A DNA stretch of 29,395 nucleotides, taken from Guillardia theta CCMP2712 (Eukaryota > Cryptophyceae > Pyrenomonadales > Geminigeraceae). A program made the translations under genes and the position numbers. How positions within the stretch are numbered: position 1 is the stretch's first letter; every line of letters starts with the position of its first letter. The stretch lies in NCBI RefSeq assembly GCF_000315625.1, contig NW_005434606.1, positions 92,614 through 122,008 of the forward strand. The letters run 5' to 3'. The notes beneath the pieces are model-generated. The model saw nothing but the letters and a program-made list of their open reading frames with translations, ran no database searches and was not told the origin of the DNA. Below, piece by piece: positions 13,080 through 24,453 of the stretch.

Positions 13080-14003
13080 GGCCCGCTGAAACCAATTATG
13101 ATGGAGCAACGATCGAGGAGGAGGTGAAGGGGAAGCAAGCACGAAGCAGAAGCAATCAGATTAGAGAAACAGGACGCAGGACAACAAGTGAGAAGATTGA
13201 AGGGACGGAGAAAGAGGAAGATGGAGATGAAGAGGAGCAAGACGGGAAGATAGGAAGATTTGGAAATGCAAAGTCCAAGACAGGGAGCGAGAGGGAGCGA
13301 GAGACGACGAGAGGATGATTTTGAAGTGACGAAGAGACCGGGGGAGGAGGGAGGGAGGGAGGGGAGGGGAGGGAGGGAGGGAGGGAGGGAAGGAGGGAGG
13401 GGAGGGAGGGAAGGAGGGAGGGGAGGGAGGGAGGGAGGGAAGGAGGGAGGGAGGGAGGGAGGGAGGGAGGGAGGGGGAACGGGAGTGAGATAGACGAGGG
13501 AGGGGAGGGGGAGATCGGACGGAGTACAGGAAGAGGCGAGGAAGGGAGAGGAGGATAGACGGACTGGCTGGACGGAAGGGGCAGGAAGGGCAACTGGTGG
13601 AGGCAGGCGGAAGAGATACACGATACAATCGTAGGTAGCATTGGAGGGGTGGGGGTAGTCAAAACAAAAAGTCAAAATGCCGAATGAGTTCAGCAGAACA
13701 AAGTTTAGAGTATGCGATGAGAGGAGAATCAAGATGAACTTGGAGGATGGAAGATGAGGTGAAGAGGAGGAGAGTTGAGAATAAGCTGAAGGGAGGGAGG
13801 GGCAGAATGAGAGGGAGGAAGGAGAGGGAGGAACGAAGAGGCGAGGCGAGCGTGTTCAGGTGTCCAACTGTTCTTGAAGTCATCAGACACAAAATCCTTA
13901 AAATTTAATCTACTGCTGAGAATACGCGTCAATACCCGAGCACCTCCTCCTCCGAGCTTTGAATGAGCCCCCGTCTCCTTTCGCTGCCGCAACCTTGTAA
14001 GAA
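13080..14003. other. Tandem-gene spacer dominated by purine-rich repeats
   Basis: Lies between the 3' end of the large surface-protein gene and the 5' end of the coiled-coil gene, both on the minus strand. 13130-13620 is GA-rich on + and contains the (GGGA)n array. 13640-13690 holds GGGGTAGTCAAA, also found at 5345-5356. Long minus-strand Pro/Ser open frames are compositional. No gene supported. Confidence 0.6.
13339..13478 (-). repeat. (GGGA)n / (TCCC)n microsatellite with GGGGA and AGGA interruptions
   Basis: About 140 bp of GGGA units with periodic GGAGGGGA and AAGGAGGGA interruptions. On the transcribed minus-strand sense it is TCCC-rich, just upstream of the coiled-coil gene start. Confidence 0.95.
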
Positions 14004-17000
14004 CTAGGTTCTATACAAAGAAGTGGTGGAGTCAGAAGTGGGTCCAATACCCTGCTCACTCGCATTCCTCTTCGTTAGCCCTTCAGGATATGAAATCAGC
14101 CATCGATCCTGCGTCCCTCCTCCTTCGCCATTGTGAGCTACAGGCATGGGATAAGAAACATGCATGGGCTCCCTCAGGTCCTCCCTCAGCGACATCTCGA
14201 TGTGTTTTCCCTTTCCTCTCGCATGTTCTTTTCCCTCATTTTGCCCTCCTGCAGCCCCGAGGTTGCTTTGCTGCGCATGCTCGATCTCGGAATCATGTTG
14301 GTAGCGGCCATCCTCCTGCTTCAGATGAGCTTGCTGCGAGCTGCTCCTGTCGCTCACTCTCCGGCTTCCCGAGGTTGACAACCTCCTGCCCGACATTGAC
14401 CATCCTCTGTTTGACAAGAACGCGATGTGACTGTTGAAGTGACCGTCCAAGTTGACATTCTGACGAGACGAGAAGGCATGGGAGAGGAGGGAGATGAGTT
14501 GGCAGGAAAATCCAACAATAGCACATAGGACGGGAGCCAACATGAGCCAGTAGTGTAACGTCGAGTAGTCTGCCAGGTCAAGTCAAAGGGTCAACAAGGA
14601 TGGCTGTCAGCGGCTCACTGGGTGGGATGAAGCTCGACTGGATGTCGATGGCGAAAGGCGTTCCTTGCAGGCCCGGGCCAAACCGCCTGACCTCCCTGAC
14701 CTCCCTGACCTCCCTGCCTTGTTGCTCGATCTTCATCGACTGTCGTCTCCGCGATGTAGCTGCAGCAGTCAGCTTTTGCTGGGAAGTGATGAGAGTCAGA
14801 GGGGAAACTGAGGACCTTACACCTCACCTGAGCGACACAGGTGTCAATCTGACTCTGGTTGGGGAACATGGACAAGTAAGTCTGTCCGTTGGTATCGAAG
14901 AAGCACTGCACGTAGACGCCGTTGTGTTTGACCTGGAGGCACACGAGTCAACTGCCAGGCTGCGGTAGCGCCACGTCACCTCGGGCGTTACGATCCCGAA
15001 CTTGAAGGGAAAGTAGGTGATGCGATAGAGGCCGTAGAAGGGCATGCCGGTTACTGGCGAGGTCTTTTGTCCCGTCGGCCCGACGGCATAGTCGATGGTG
15101 ATGCCGACACTGCTCTGCTGCACCCCTCCAGCACACGGGAGCGTCGGGTCAGCTCCGAAGGACTCGCACATCTCAAACTGGATATCTTCGGTGCCCTGAG
15201 GGAAGGCGTCCGGGCTCGCTCGGATGTCGTTGCCGTACTTGTCTCTAGTCTGCACGAACAGGGTCGACGCCTGTCCCGTCACGATGTTGGAGAACTCGCC
15301 GTAGGCGTACGTGTTGCTGACCTCGGCGATGGCGGAGTTGACCTCGAGGATGAAAGGAGAGCCCGCCCCCACAGCCCCGGAGAAGGAGATCTGCAAGGAG
15401 TAGCTCCCGGCCCGAGTGATCCGATAGCTTGCGCTGTAAGTCCCGTCCTTGTTGTCGAGGACCCTTGCTGTGCTGGGCACCAGGTTGGAGTTCAACGGGG
15501 ACATGGTAAGGAGGTTCCACAGCGTCATGACGACGTCAACGGAGTCTCCTCCCGGCCGCCGGTTGCCGAACGCATCTCGAGCCGTGACCGTGAATCTCGC
15601 CATCACCCCGCAAGTGGTCAGCGTCAAGTCGCCGTTGGAAGTGGAGGCCGAGGGGTAAGTCGGGCCCGGGCCAACAGAGAGGGAGAAGGGGTTGGGGTTG
15701 GGCCGGCCGTTGAGAGGCTCGAACTCGTTAATGGAGTTGGTCGGCTGGGCGTCGTAGCCCGCGATGAGGTCCTGGTAGTCCTTGCCGCCTCGCCCTACCA
15801 TGATGCTGAGGGTGTACTCCCCTGCCTTGACCGGCGTGTAGGTGCAGCTGTACTGCCCCATGCCAAGGCTGGAGACAGATGGAGAGATGCTGGGCAGGTT
15901 GGTCCCTGCAACCATGACAGAGAACTTAGCTCCGTCGGCCGGCTGTCCGAAGATATCCTGCCGAGAAGTTGATACCTTGACACATGAAGAAGGAGAGGGT
16001 TACCTGACACTGGAGCCAGAACATGGTCTTGACTCCTGCCTTGGCGATGGTCAGCCCTTGGCCAGTAGCGCTGCATCTCTTGTAGTAGGCGTCCTTGAGC
16101 TGGAAGAGGTAGAGATCTCCGTCTTCCGAGAAGGTGGAGGAAGAGTAGCTGATTCCGCCCTGCGCCATCAGGTCACTTCCTAGACGTCCACCTGCGCGTT
16201 CAGAGGGGCTGACCGTGATGTAGAGGTAGAAGTTGGTGTTGTCGAGGACGATCCCTGCTCCGAAGCGCTTGGAGGGCTGAGATCCAAGAACCTCGATCTG
16301 AAGGAAGCTTGTCAGGCTGCGTTTGCAGCATCAGCATGCAAGGCACCAGATTCCATTGAAGGATGGAGTCGAAGCAGCTCCCTGTCGACAGACACTGAAA
16401 GGACAGATTGTTCAGGTCCAGGTACCTGAACAATCTGTGAGTGACAACAAGCTCATTTGCACGGTGATACCAAAGATCGTTATAGACGACGAGATCAGAG
16501 TTTGGCTTGTCTTCAAGGTATTGGTACATGGGTGATTCACAACCACTAGTGCACAAGCTCCCTAGGCCTCCAAACACCAGCAGACGTCCATTCTGACTAC
16601 CTGTGTTTCCCAGGAGAGAGACGGCCGCATCCCTCCGAGGAGATGGGCAGTTCCCGGAGAAGTCACAGGAGGTAACAAGCCGAATCTGAGTGGCCAAGTT
16701 GGAGGTGAAGTAGGTGGAATGAACGTCATTGCTCAAGGTTCCCTTTCCTGGGTTGTTCTTTCCCTTGCTTCCCTTGTCGATCAAGTTGGTCTTCTCTCCG
16801 CCGAAGATAAGGTAGGTGGTTGTCTGCAAGAGCCGTCAGCCAAGCAGGGGTCTCTCTCTCCTCTCTCCTCTTACCAGGCCCTGGAAGTTGAAAGCTACTC
16901 CCTGATGCCCGTGCAGCGGTCCTGTCAACGTGCACTTGTACGGAGCCGAGCACCACCAGCTCCCCGTGTAGCAGTAGTCAACGTACGTGTACCAGGTGCT

Positions 17001-20000
17001 GATCTCCCCGGTGCTGTTCTGACAGACCCCTTGCATGCACTCTGATAAGAGCGTCAGTTGAAGCAAACACCATGGTGCGAAAGGGCCTTACTCTGGTTGG
17101 ATCCGGGCGTGCACAGGAAAGAGCTGCTGAATCTGTAGGCTGGGAGGAGGTAGTCCTTGATGCCCTGGAGAACATAACCCGAGAAGGAAGTCGTGTTGAC
17201 ATCTGACGGCTTTCTGTTGAGAGGGGAGAAGACCATGTTGGCGAGCATGGAGAAGGAGGGAACCCGGACCTTAGAGGAGGAGTACAAAAACTTGATCTGC
17301 TGCATGATGCTGATGATGGTTTGCTTCCAATTGACGTTGGCTGTGAACAACTTCTGATAGAGGAAGGCTGCATCAATCGCTGAGACAGAGAAGGTCACAA
17401 TGACAGTCTGATTGCTGCTCGGATACCCTTGGACGCGAACGCTGTCGTACACCTGAGATTTAATGGAGGGAAAGCCATGCTGTATGGACAGGAAGGCATT
17501 GATGAGAGTGGCTACGTCTGTGGTTGCCTGTGGGGTGTTGAGCAGAGCAAGGGTTATGTTGTCGAAGATCACTTGGATGGCGATGCCAGGCTCCTTCTGC
17601 GACAGGTCCATCATCCAGAGGTCCGAGAGAGCTTGTCCCTGGGCCCCTACCCCCCCGTAGACCATGAGCGAGTCGACGCCAGGCAGGAACTGACCGTGAG
17701 CGAGGGTGTGCATGGCTCGGGCAGCGAAGGAGCCGGAGGTTGCTCGGGGGATCGCGCCATACCAGTGCGCAGGGTCAACGCTGGTCATGGAGCTCAGAAA
17801 GTAGAGGTTGCCGTTGGCCGTCACATGATTGCTCGAGTTGCCGCCCTGATGCACGAAAGTGACGCCACTGACGTACTGCTGGACGATCCCGCCGTGGGAC
17901 ACGATCATGCTGCCCGCGGAGGCGAACGCGTTGAAGGCAACAGGCTGCGGAGTCTCGGCAGTGGCCTGCGTCTTGTGAATCTGCTTCCAGTTTTGGGTTG
18001 AGATGTCAAAGAGCCAGAGGTCGCTGGTGCCCTTGTAGCTTTGAATGCCTCCAAACACCAAAAGGGAGGTTGAGTCCGGCTTAGCAAGACCTGAGAAGCC
18101 ACGAGGTGAAGGGCTCTCGGCATAGATGGGCATCTTGGACAGGGAAAGAGACATGTCAGCAGCGTTGAGATTGATCGTCTGCATGGCGCTGCTGAGTGTA
18201 TTTGCGATGAAACCACTGAAAAGAATCACTGTCGTGCTGTTCTGAATCACGCTCTGACCCAACATCTGAGACGAAGTCGTTACGATGCTCTGCACGGTGG
18301 TGCCGGCGTTGTAGTCGACTTGATCCAACTCCATGGCGCTCGACGTGAAGGGCTGGGGGGTCTCTTGAAGGAGGTTCAAGGGGTTGTAGTCTGAGAACGA
18401 TCCTCCGATGATCAAGATGTTATGATCAGCAGCACCGAGGTTGATGATGGACATGCCTACCCTCCCTTGCAGGGCGGGGCTCAGCTCGATGAGGGTGAAG
18501 GGGTTCAGACCGTTGAGCGCTTTGTCGAGGTTAAACTCCCAGAGGTCGTTGAGAGGAGCCGTCAGGTTGGCGCAGACCTGCTGCCCGTTGACTGTGACGG
18601 TCGTCAGACACCCGTAACCCCCGAAGATCAGCACAGTCTGAAAGCTAGTGGCTACTCCCGCATGCCCAAAGCGAGCCGAGGGCCAGATCGCGCTCGCCAA
18701 GGACGAGGAGCAGGAGGAGGCGCCGCCCGGACAGATTTGTTTCCAGCCGGAGCGAGGGCGGTAGGTGTGGTCAGGGAGGAAGAAGTTTGCCTGATAGCTG
18801 TCAAGGTCAGAGATGGAGGAGACATCCGGCCTTGTTGTCTGCTCGGCGAGAGGCATGCGGGACACCACTCCTCCTCCCAGCAGAGCGACGAGCTCCTTGT
18901 TGTTGGGCTCCTGTGGCAAGCACAACCTCTCACCGCACGATTTTGCGTTTCCATTCAACAGGCAGCACATGGGACTAGACACGACCGTGTAGATTCCAGG
19001 CTGAGTGAAGGTGCCTGTGGCTGTGTCGGAGGGCATGTATGCAGTGCTGTTCGCTACTCTGAACCACAGCTGCGAGCTCTGGTTGTACATGACGATGCTC
19101 GCCTCGCCAGGCAGGCAAACCTTGAGCGCATGATCTGCCGTTATGGTGCAGCCGCCGGTCGACCTCCGGACAGTGTCATTCACCCCGAGAGAGATTTTTC
19201 CTGAGAAGGTGGGAGATGACGAACTGATCTTGTAGGCAAAGCTGTCGAAGCCAGTGAGGGTATCGTTCTGCGAGAGCTTCCCCACCATGGCTGACGTCAA
19301 GCCCATGAAGAGAGCCTGATCTAGGATGCTGACCGACCCTGCCGCGTCTTGCGCATCCGTCACGACCTCTCCCACCGGCGCTGTTATGCCGTCGGGCTGT
19401 ATCAACTGGATCAGAGAAGTTTGACCCGGAGTCAAGGAGATATGGTTGAAGGTCAGCAGGGCGCTCGACCCGGTGAAGGGGACGTAAGTCAGGTTCCCCG
19501 AGCTCGAGCACGAGAGAGAAACGATGCTGATCGGCACCCTGGGCGTGAGACCGTTACGAACAAGAAACGAAACTTCTATCATGGGCGTCTCTTGAGGTGA
19601 GAACTGCAGGGAGCTGGTGACAGAGAACTTAAGAGTTCCTTGCTGGCTCCACTCTGCCTTCCCGATCTCTTGCCCAGAGCTCGAAGTCCAGACTGAGACG
19701 CCCGGACACTCGGCCCCGGAGCCGCACGCTTGCCCTCCGCACAAGAAGTTGCGCTGTATGCTGGGACAGGATACCGAGAGCAATCCACTCGGCGTCTGCG
19801 TCCCTACAAGGCCTGTGATGGTGAAGACGATGGGGTTCTGCTGACTGGCCTGCACGCTCAGCCCGTTGATGGGGTCGACGGCCTCATCCACTACCATGCG
19901 CAAGGTCAGCGTGTTGTTGGCGCCAGGAGTCTCGTCGGAAGACTGCCCGGTGAACGAGTACTGGATCTCGTTGCTGCAGATGCAGAAGTCGTAAGAGGTC

Positions 20001-23000
20001 TCCACGAAGTTGGGGATGCACTTGCAGCTGGAGGTACAGCTCGAGCCAGGACCGTTGAGAGAGCCCAGGTCACATTGCTCGAGGTAGCAGGAGGGAGACT
20101 GCACCTGACCGTAGGAGGAGGAGACTTTGACGCCGTCCCCGCAGACATGAGGCTGAGGGTCAACATAGCTTGACTGGATGCTGCCGCATTGCGACAGGTA
20201 ATTGCCGTAGTAATCCCAGGTTTGCTGTGCGGAACTAAATGTGCTCTGTACTTCTTGAAACACAGCGGACGCGTCGGCGAGGGAGACGTTGACAAACAAC
20301 TCGACTGTGTCACTTGACGTGGAGGCGAGGTAGTCGAACTGGAAGCTCGAAAGATTGAGGAGCTGCGCGAGATATGGCTCGCACGTGCTGACGTCAAATC
20401 CGTATTGATATTGGAATTGAAATGCCGTCAAGACGTAGGAAGTGAAAGGAAGACTGCATGCTGCTGAAGTTCTGATGCTAGCTGACGAGCTTGCAGGCTG
20501 TTTGCCATGCCTCTTAGGGTACTTCCTCGCAAACTCCTTCTTGTGTTCCCACCTCACTCTCTCGACCCCAGCCTCGTGCATCCTTGCGCTTGTTTGCAAG
20601 CTAGTGTTTGACGTCGATGAAGAGGAGTTTGAAGACTGTGACTGAGATGTTGAATCTGATGAGCCAGTTGTTGACGCTAACATCCAATTAGGAAGACAAC
20701 ATGAGCCAACATTGCAGCCAGTAGCATTGCCCAGAAAGTTGTCTCCACTACAAATCCAGCTGCCATCAGGCTGTACCGTCCATTGCATGCAAAAGTGAAT
20801 ATGCTTGCAACAGGTTTCTCCTGTTGCATATTGGTCGTTGTTGAAGTAGTAATAGTAGGAAGAATAGTAGGAAGAATAGTAGGAAGAATAGTAGGAATAG
20901 TTGGAAGAGGAAGAGGAAGAGGTGGAAGAGCAGGTGTAACACTTGAAGTTGATCGACCCAGGGGTGTCGGGGCGAAGGAGAGAGCCGTAGGTTGTGCTTG
21001 AGTTCAAGGGGCTGAAGCAGCTGCAGGTCCACTGGGTACAGAAGTCACTGGGGCACCATTCAACGTCAACAGCGACACAAGACTCCGTTGAGTTGGTTGT
21101 CAGGTTGCAGGCCTTGTAGACTGAGTCCACGGAGTCGAAGTAGAGCCCAGCAGTGCAGGAGGCGCAGACTCGGAAGAGGCCGGTCGGACAAGAGCAGTCC
21201 TTTATCTTGCTTGGGCATTTCTTTGCATCCAGACATTCGCAAGTTCCGTCCCTTGCGTAACCCGCGATGACTGGCTCGTCGAAGGTGACGGACATGGACG
21301 CGGCGCAATCCAAGTCAAACTCTTGGCACTTGTCGTATACACAAGCGTCTGCATTCGGACATCCGTCACATGTGGCAGTGAGAAAGGACTTTCTCGTGCA
21401 GCTCTGCTGATTTTGATTCCCATCGACACATTCGCAGGCGGCGGGACCTCCGTTGGCTTTGTTCTTGGCAACCCCGTTGGCTGAGAAGTGTGTGCTGAAT
21501 TCAAGATCCACGAGCAGCATGTCTTGATCTTGTGCCCTCACCGAGCCGGAAAGCATGTTCTGATACACCGGCATCGCGACATGCCAGATCTCAACTTGGT
21601 CCTCCTGTCTTACAAGTCAGTGTGGGAGTGGGAACAAGCAAAGACTTGCACTTGCCGTGATCACTTGGTTTGTTAAGGGATCTATGGCATTGGAAGACAT
21701 CGAGCCGTCCTGAAGCTGAGAGTATGTAAAGGCGTAAGGGTTGCAGCGAGAGGGGTCCTCTCTTGGAGGACAAGCAGGCCACCAAACCCTCAAGTTGCCC
21801 ATGCTACCAGTGAAGTACTGGTACGAGCTTGTTGGAGACGAGGGGTCGTTCCCGCCATAGAAGACGTGAGTCAGACCGGTGGTGAGTCGAAGAGATGTGG
21901 TGACGTCCGGGTCGAAGGGCACAATCTCGTTCTCTTGCATACGTTTGCCGTCGATGAAGAGGAAGGACTGAGCGATCAGCGCGTCTGGCAGCGAGTCTAT
22001 GGAGGAGTACACCCTCCCAAACCTCAGGCTCAAGCACAGGTGGTGCCATCTCCCCGCCAGTGGCAGAGCGAGAGGGCCCCACTTCTTGACAACAATCTCG
22101 TTCTGTCGCCACATGCCATGTCATCGCATCGCACACCACCAAAGCATGCATCACCTTGCCAGGTTGCAGTAACAGGACGATGAAAGTTCCTTCATTCGTG
22201 TTCTGTATGAATGTCCTGAGCATGGTTGTTGGACCATTGTTCAGATCGAAGAGAATGATGTTTCCACAAGCGTTGGAGTTGACAAGGAGCCAAGAATCCA
22301 TCCACAAGCTTGAAAGGCTTGTCTTGTCTCCGCACCTGAGTCAAGTGAGAGGTCTCAAAAGAATATACACAAGTTGGACCATGAAGGCAGCTGCACAGAT
22401 ATGAAATCATCCATCCCATCGAACGTCACCATCGTTTCTCCTGGAATCGTTTCCTGCACAAGATGAACAATGAGGCAAGATCAAGATTGTTCAGATCCAG
22501 ATTACCTTTCTTGCCATGTCGATCATCCAGACATCATTCAAGGGTTGCGGAACATCGCAACTCGGGTTCGCATGGAAACAGTCCCATTGAGCTCCGCCCA
22601 CCATCAACACAGCATTCTTCACAGACTCCAACTGCCCAAGGACTACCATGGTAGAGAAGACGCGCGCTGCTGGCTTCAAGGCTCCTGGGTCAACTTTAAG
22701 CCATTGGAGAGCGACGAGGTCAAAGATCCACAAGTCGTTGATGGCCACGAAGGTCTTGCTCTTGTACGACTTCCCGGGACAGCTTGCCGTTGACGAGGTG
22801 ATGCCTCCAAACGTCAAGGACCACATCCCGGAGGGAGAGGTCGCAGCGTGTGCCAGCTTGCCCGGCCCGATCGCAGTCACAGGGGCTTGGCATGAAGGCA
22901 GGTCGCCTCGAAGGCAGGTCCACTTGAAGAGAGTCAGGTCCAGCTCCCACAAGTCGTCCAAGAGTCGCGGGCCCACCGCCAACCCCAAGGTGACGACCAT

Positions 23001-24453
23001 CTTGGACGAAGACTCGTCGTAGAGCGCGATGTGCCCGCTCCTCGCCACTGGATGATTCCCCGACGGCAGGACTGCAAGAGGTCTCAATCACATATCTTTG
23101 AGCAAGAGCACAGGAAACATCACCCTTGCTCCATCCATCGGCTGGTACGAAAGAACCCACATACCCGGAGGGCATTCCATCTCCAAGAATGCCGCCAAAG
23201 GAAACGGTCTGTCCGCCGTCACTTTGAGACTGGATCACTACTTGATGTGAAACGCCGGGAGCGGCTTCTGAGACAGCATATTGCTTCCATGAGTTGGTGA
23301 GGATGTTGTAATCCCAGGTATCCGAGAGCACCTGGGGAGCCACAACAATCAGACACGTGCTCTCAACTTCAGCAGTTCATCATCACCGAGGAAAGGCCGA
23401 CGCCTCCCGACCCCTGCCCGCCATGGATGTAGATAGTGAAGCCCTCGATCCACATGCTGAAGAAGGCCCGAGCATTCGGCTTGTTGGTTGCCGACATTAT
23501 TCGCTTCCACTGTGAGATGTCTGGTTGGTTGAAGTTTTGAAGCACCCACATGTCATCTTGTAGCACGATGCCATCCAGACCATTGAACACATATCCTGCA
23601 TAGATGTAGAGTGTTTGGGAGTTGGAATAGATCACAGACTGATGGCCGAACCTCGGAGGAGGTGACAAGGATTTGACATGGGGATCGCATGACTTCCAGG
23701 AGTACCGACCCCCGGCAAAGGGATCCACAGATGAGTCGAGATACCAACAGTCTCCTAGAGCGTTTGAAGACTCTCGAGAGACCCCCCCAAACAAGACGAT
23801 CATGTTCAGATCGCTGTAAGCCATGCTGTGTCCCCATCGTTGCGTGGGGATCGCTTGACCGATAGCTTGCAGAGGCTTCCACTGAGGAAAAGGATCATAG
23901 GAGAACCAGAAGCAATCGAGGAGGCTGCTATTGTTTCGATACGTGTGCGAGGACCCATTGAACCCTGAAAACCCTCCACACATGAGCGCAAAGGACGACG
24001 CGCCCACCATGCTATGACCAGCTCGTGCACCAGGTAGAACTAAGTTTCCAACCGTACTGACGCAGCCTGTTGAAACATATTGGAATCCTTGTTCAAAGGA
24101 CATGGCGCTCCAAGTCTGAGCTGAAAAGTCGTACATCCACATGTCGTCTACAACACTTTCGATGCCGTTCACCACTATCACCCTGCAAACACTTGTTACT
24201 GCAATCATGACGAAAACTATATGTGGTGTTACCCTCCGAATATAAACCCTTTTCCTGAATGACTGTTCAGGTTAAACCCTGCATGGCTGTATCGTGCCGT
24301 TGGACTTTGTCCGATGGGGTTTACCTGTTGCCATTGCAAAGCTTTTTGTGCAAGTCAGGACAGAGACAAGTTTGGCAATCATAACAATGTCTTACGAGTC
24401 TGACTTGACTTCCAAGTGAACACGAGCAACAGCACAAGGACGTTTAGCCTCAT
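14004..24453 (-). CDS. Giant modular single-pass surface protein: kelch, LamG-like, Cys-rich, kelch, filamin repeats, TM
   Basis: Sixteen phase-consistent exons, 3,209 residues: 24453-24422, 24390-24325, 24182-23387, 23331-23124, 23071-22506, 22453-22371, 22335-22155, 22102-21665, 21604-17092, 17041-16875, 16823-16347, 16297-16004, 15957-14980, 14932-14828, 14778-14619, 14569-14004. Signal peptide (MRLNVLVLLLV), a CxxCxC mini-exon, kelch blades (about 33-556; DDMWMYDF, LDDLWELDL), LamG/ConA-like domain (about 560-790; GRWHHLCLSL, LFIDGK, GSMGNLRVW), Cys-rich region (about 810-1130), CGDG...EQCDLG Myxo-disulfide-like repeat (about 1280), a second kelch set (about 1740-2125; DLWLFDISTQNW), a third (about 2300-2510), two or three filamin-type Ig repeats (about 2580-2970; RDAFGN, KDGTYSASYRITRAGSY), TM (ML APVLCAIVGF..., about 3030) and a polar tail of about 155 residues. 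Many NxS/T sequons fit an ectodomain. Likely adhesion or recognition; ligand unknown. The exact first splice is the weakest point. Confidence 0.85.
14689..14715 (-). repeat. In-frame (GACCTCCCT)3 coding repeat
   Basis: Three exact 9-bp units; on the coding strand they give Arg-Glu-Val three times, just before the last exon of the surface-protein gene. Confidence 0.85.
20850..20899 (-). repeat. 12-bp coding tandem repeat giving Ser-Ser-Tyr-Tyr units
   Basis: About four copies of AGAATAGTAGGA inside the 4.5-kb exon, translating to SSYY repeats flanked by Ser- and Tyr-rich sequence in the Cys-rich ectodomain. Likely length-variable between strains. Confidence 0.85.

Noticed and set aside
13339-13478. 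Possible CRISPR-like or satellite array
   Set aside because: Units are simple GGGA without spacers; a plain microsatellite.
12884-13732. 282-codon Pro/Ser/Leu-rich minus-strand frame
   Set aside because: Translation of the (TCCC)n microsatellite; composition only.
15067-15972. 301-codon + strand frame opposite the filamin repeats
   Set aside because: Antisense shadow; the minus strand encodes clear filamin-type repeats with phase-consistent exons.
18422-19204. 260-codon + strand frame
   Set aside because: Antisense shadow of the 4.5-kb kelch/Cys-rich exon.
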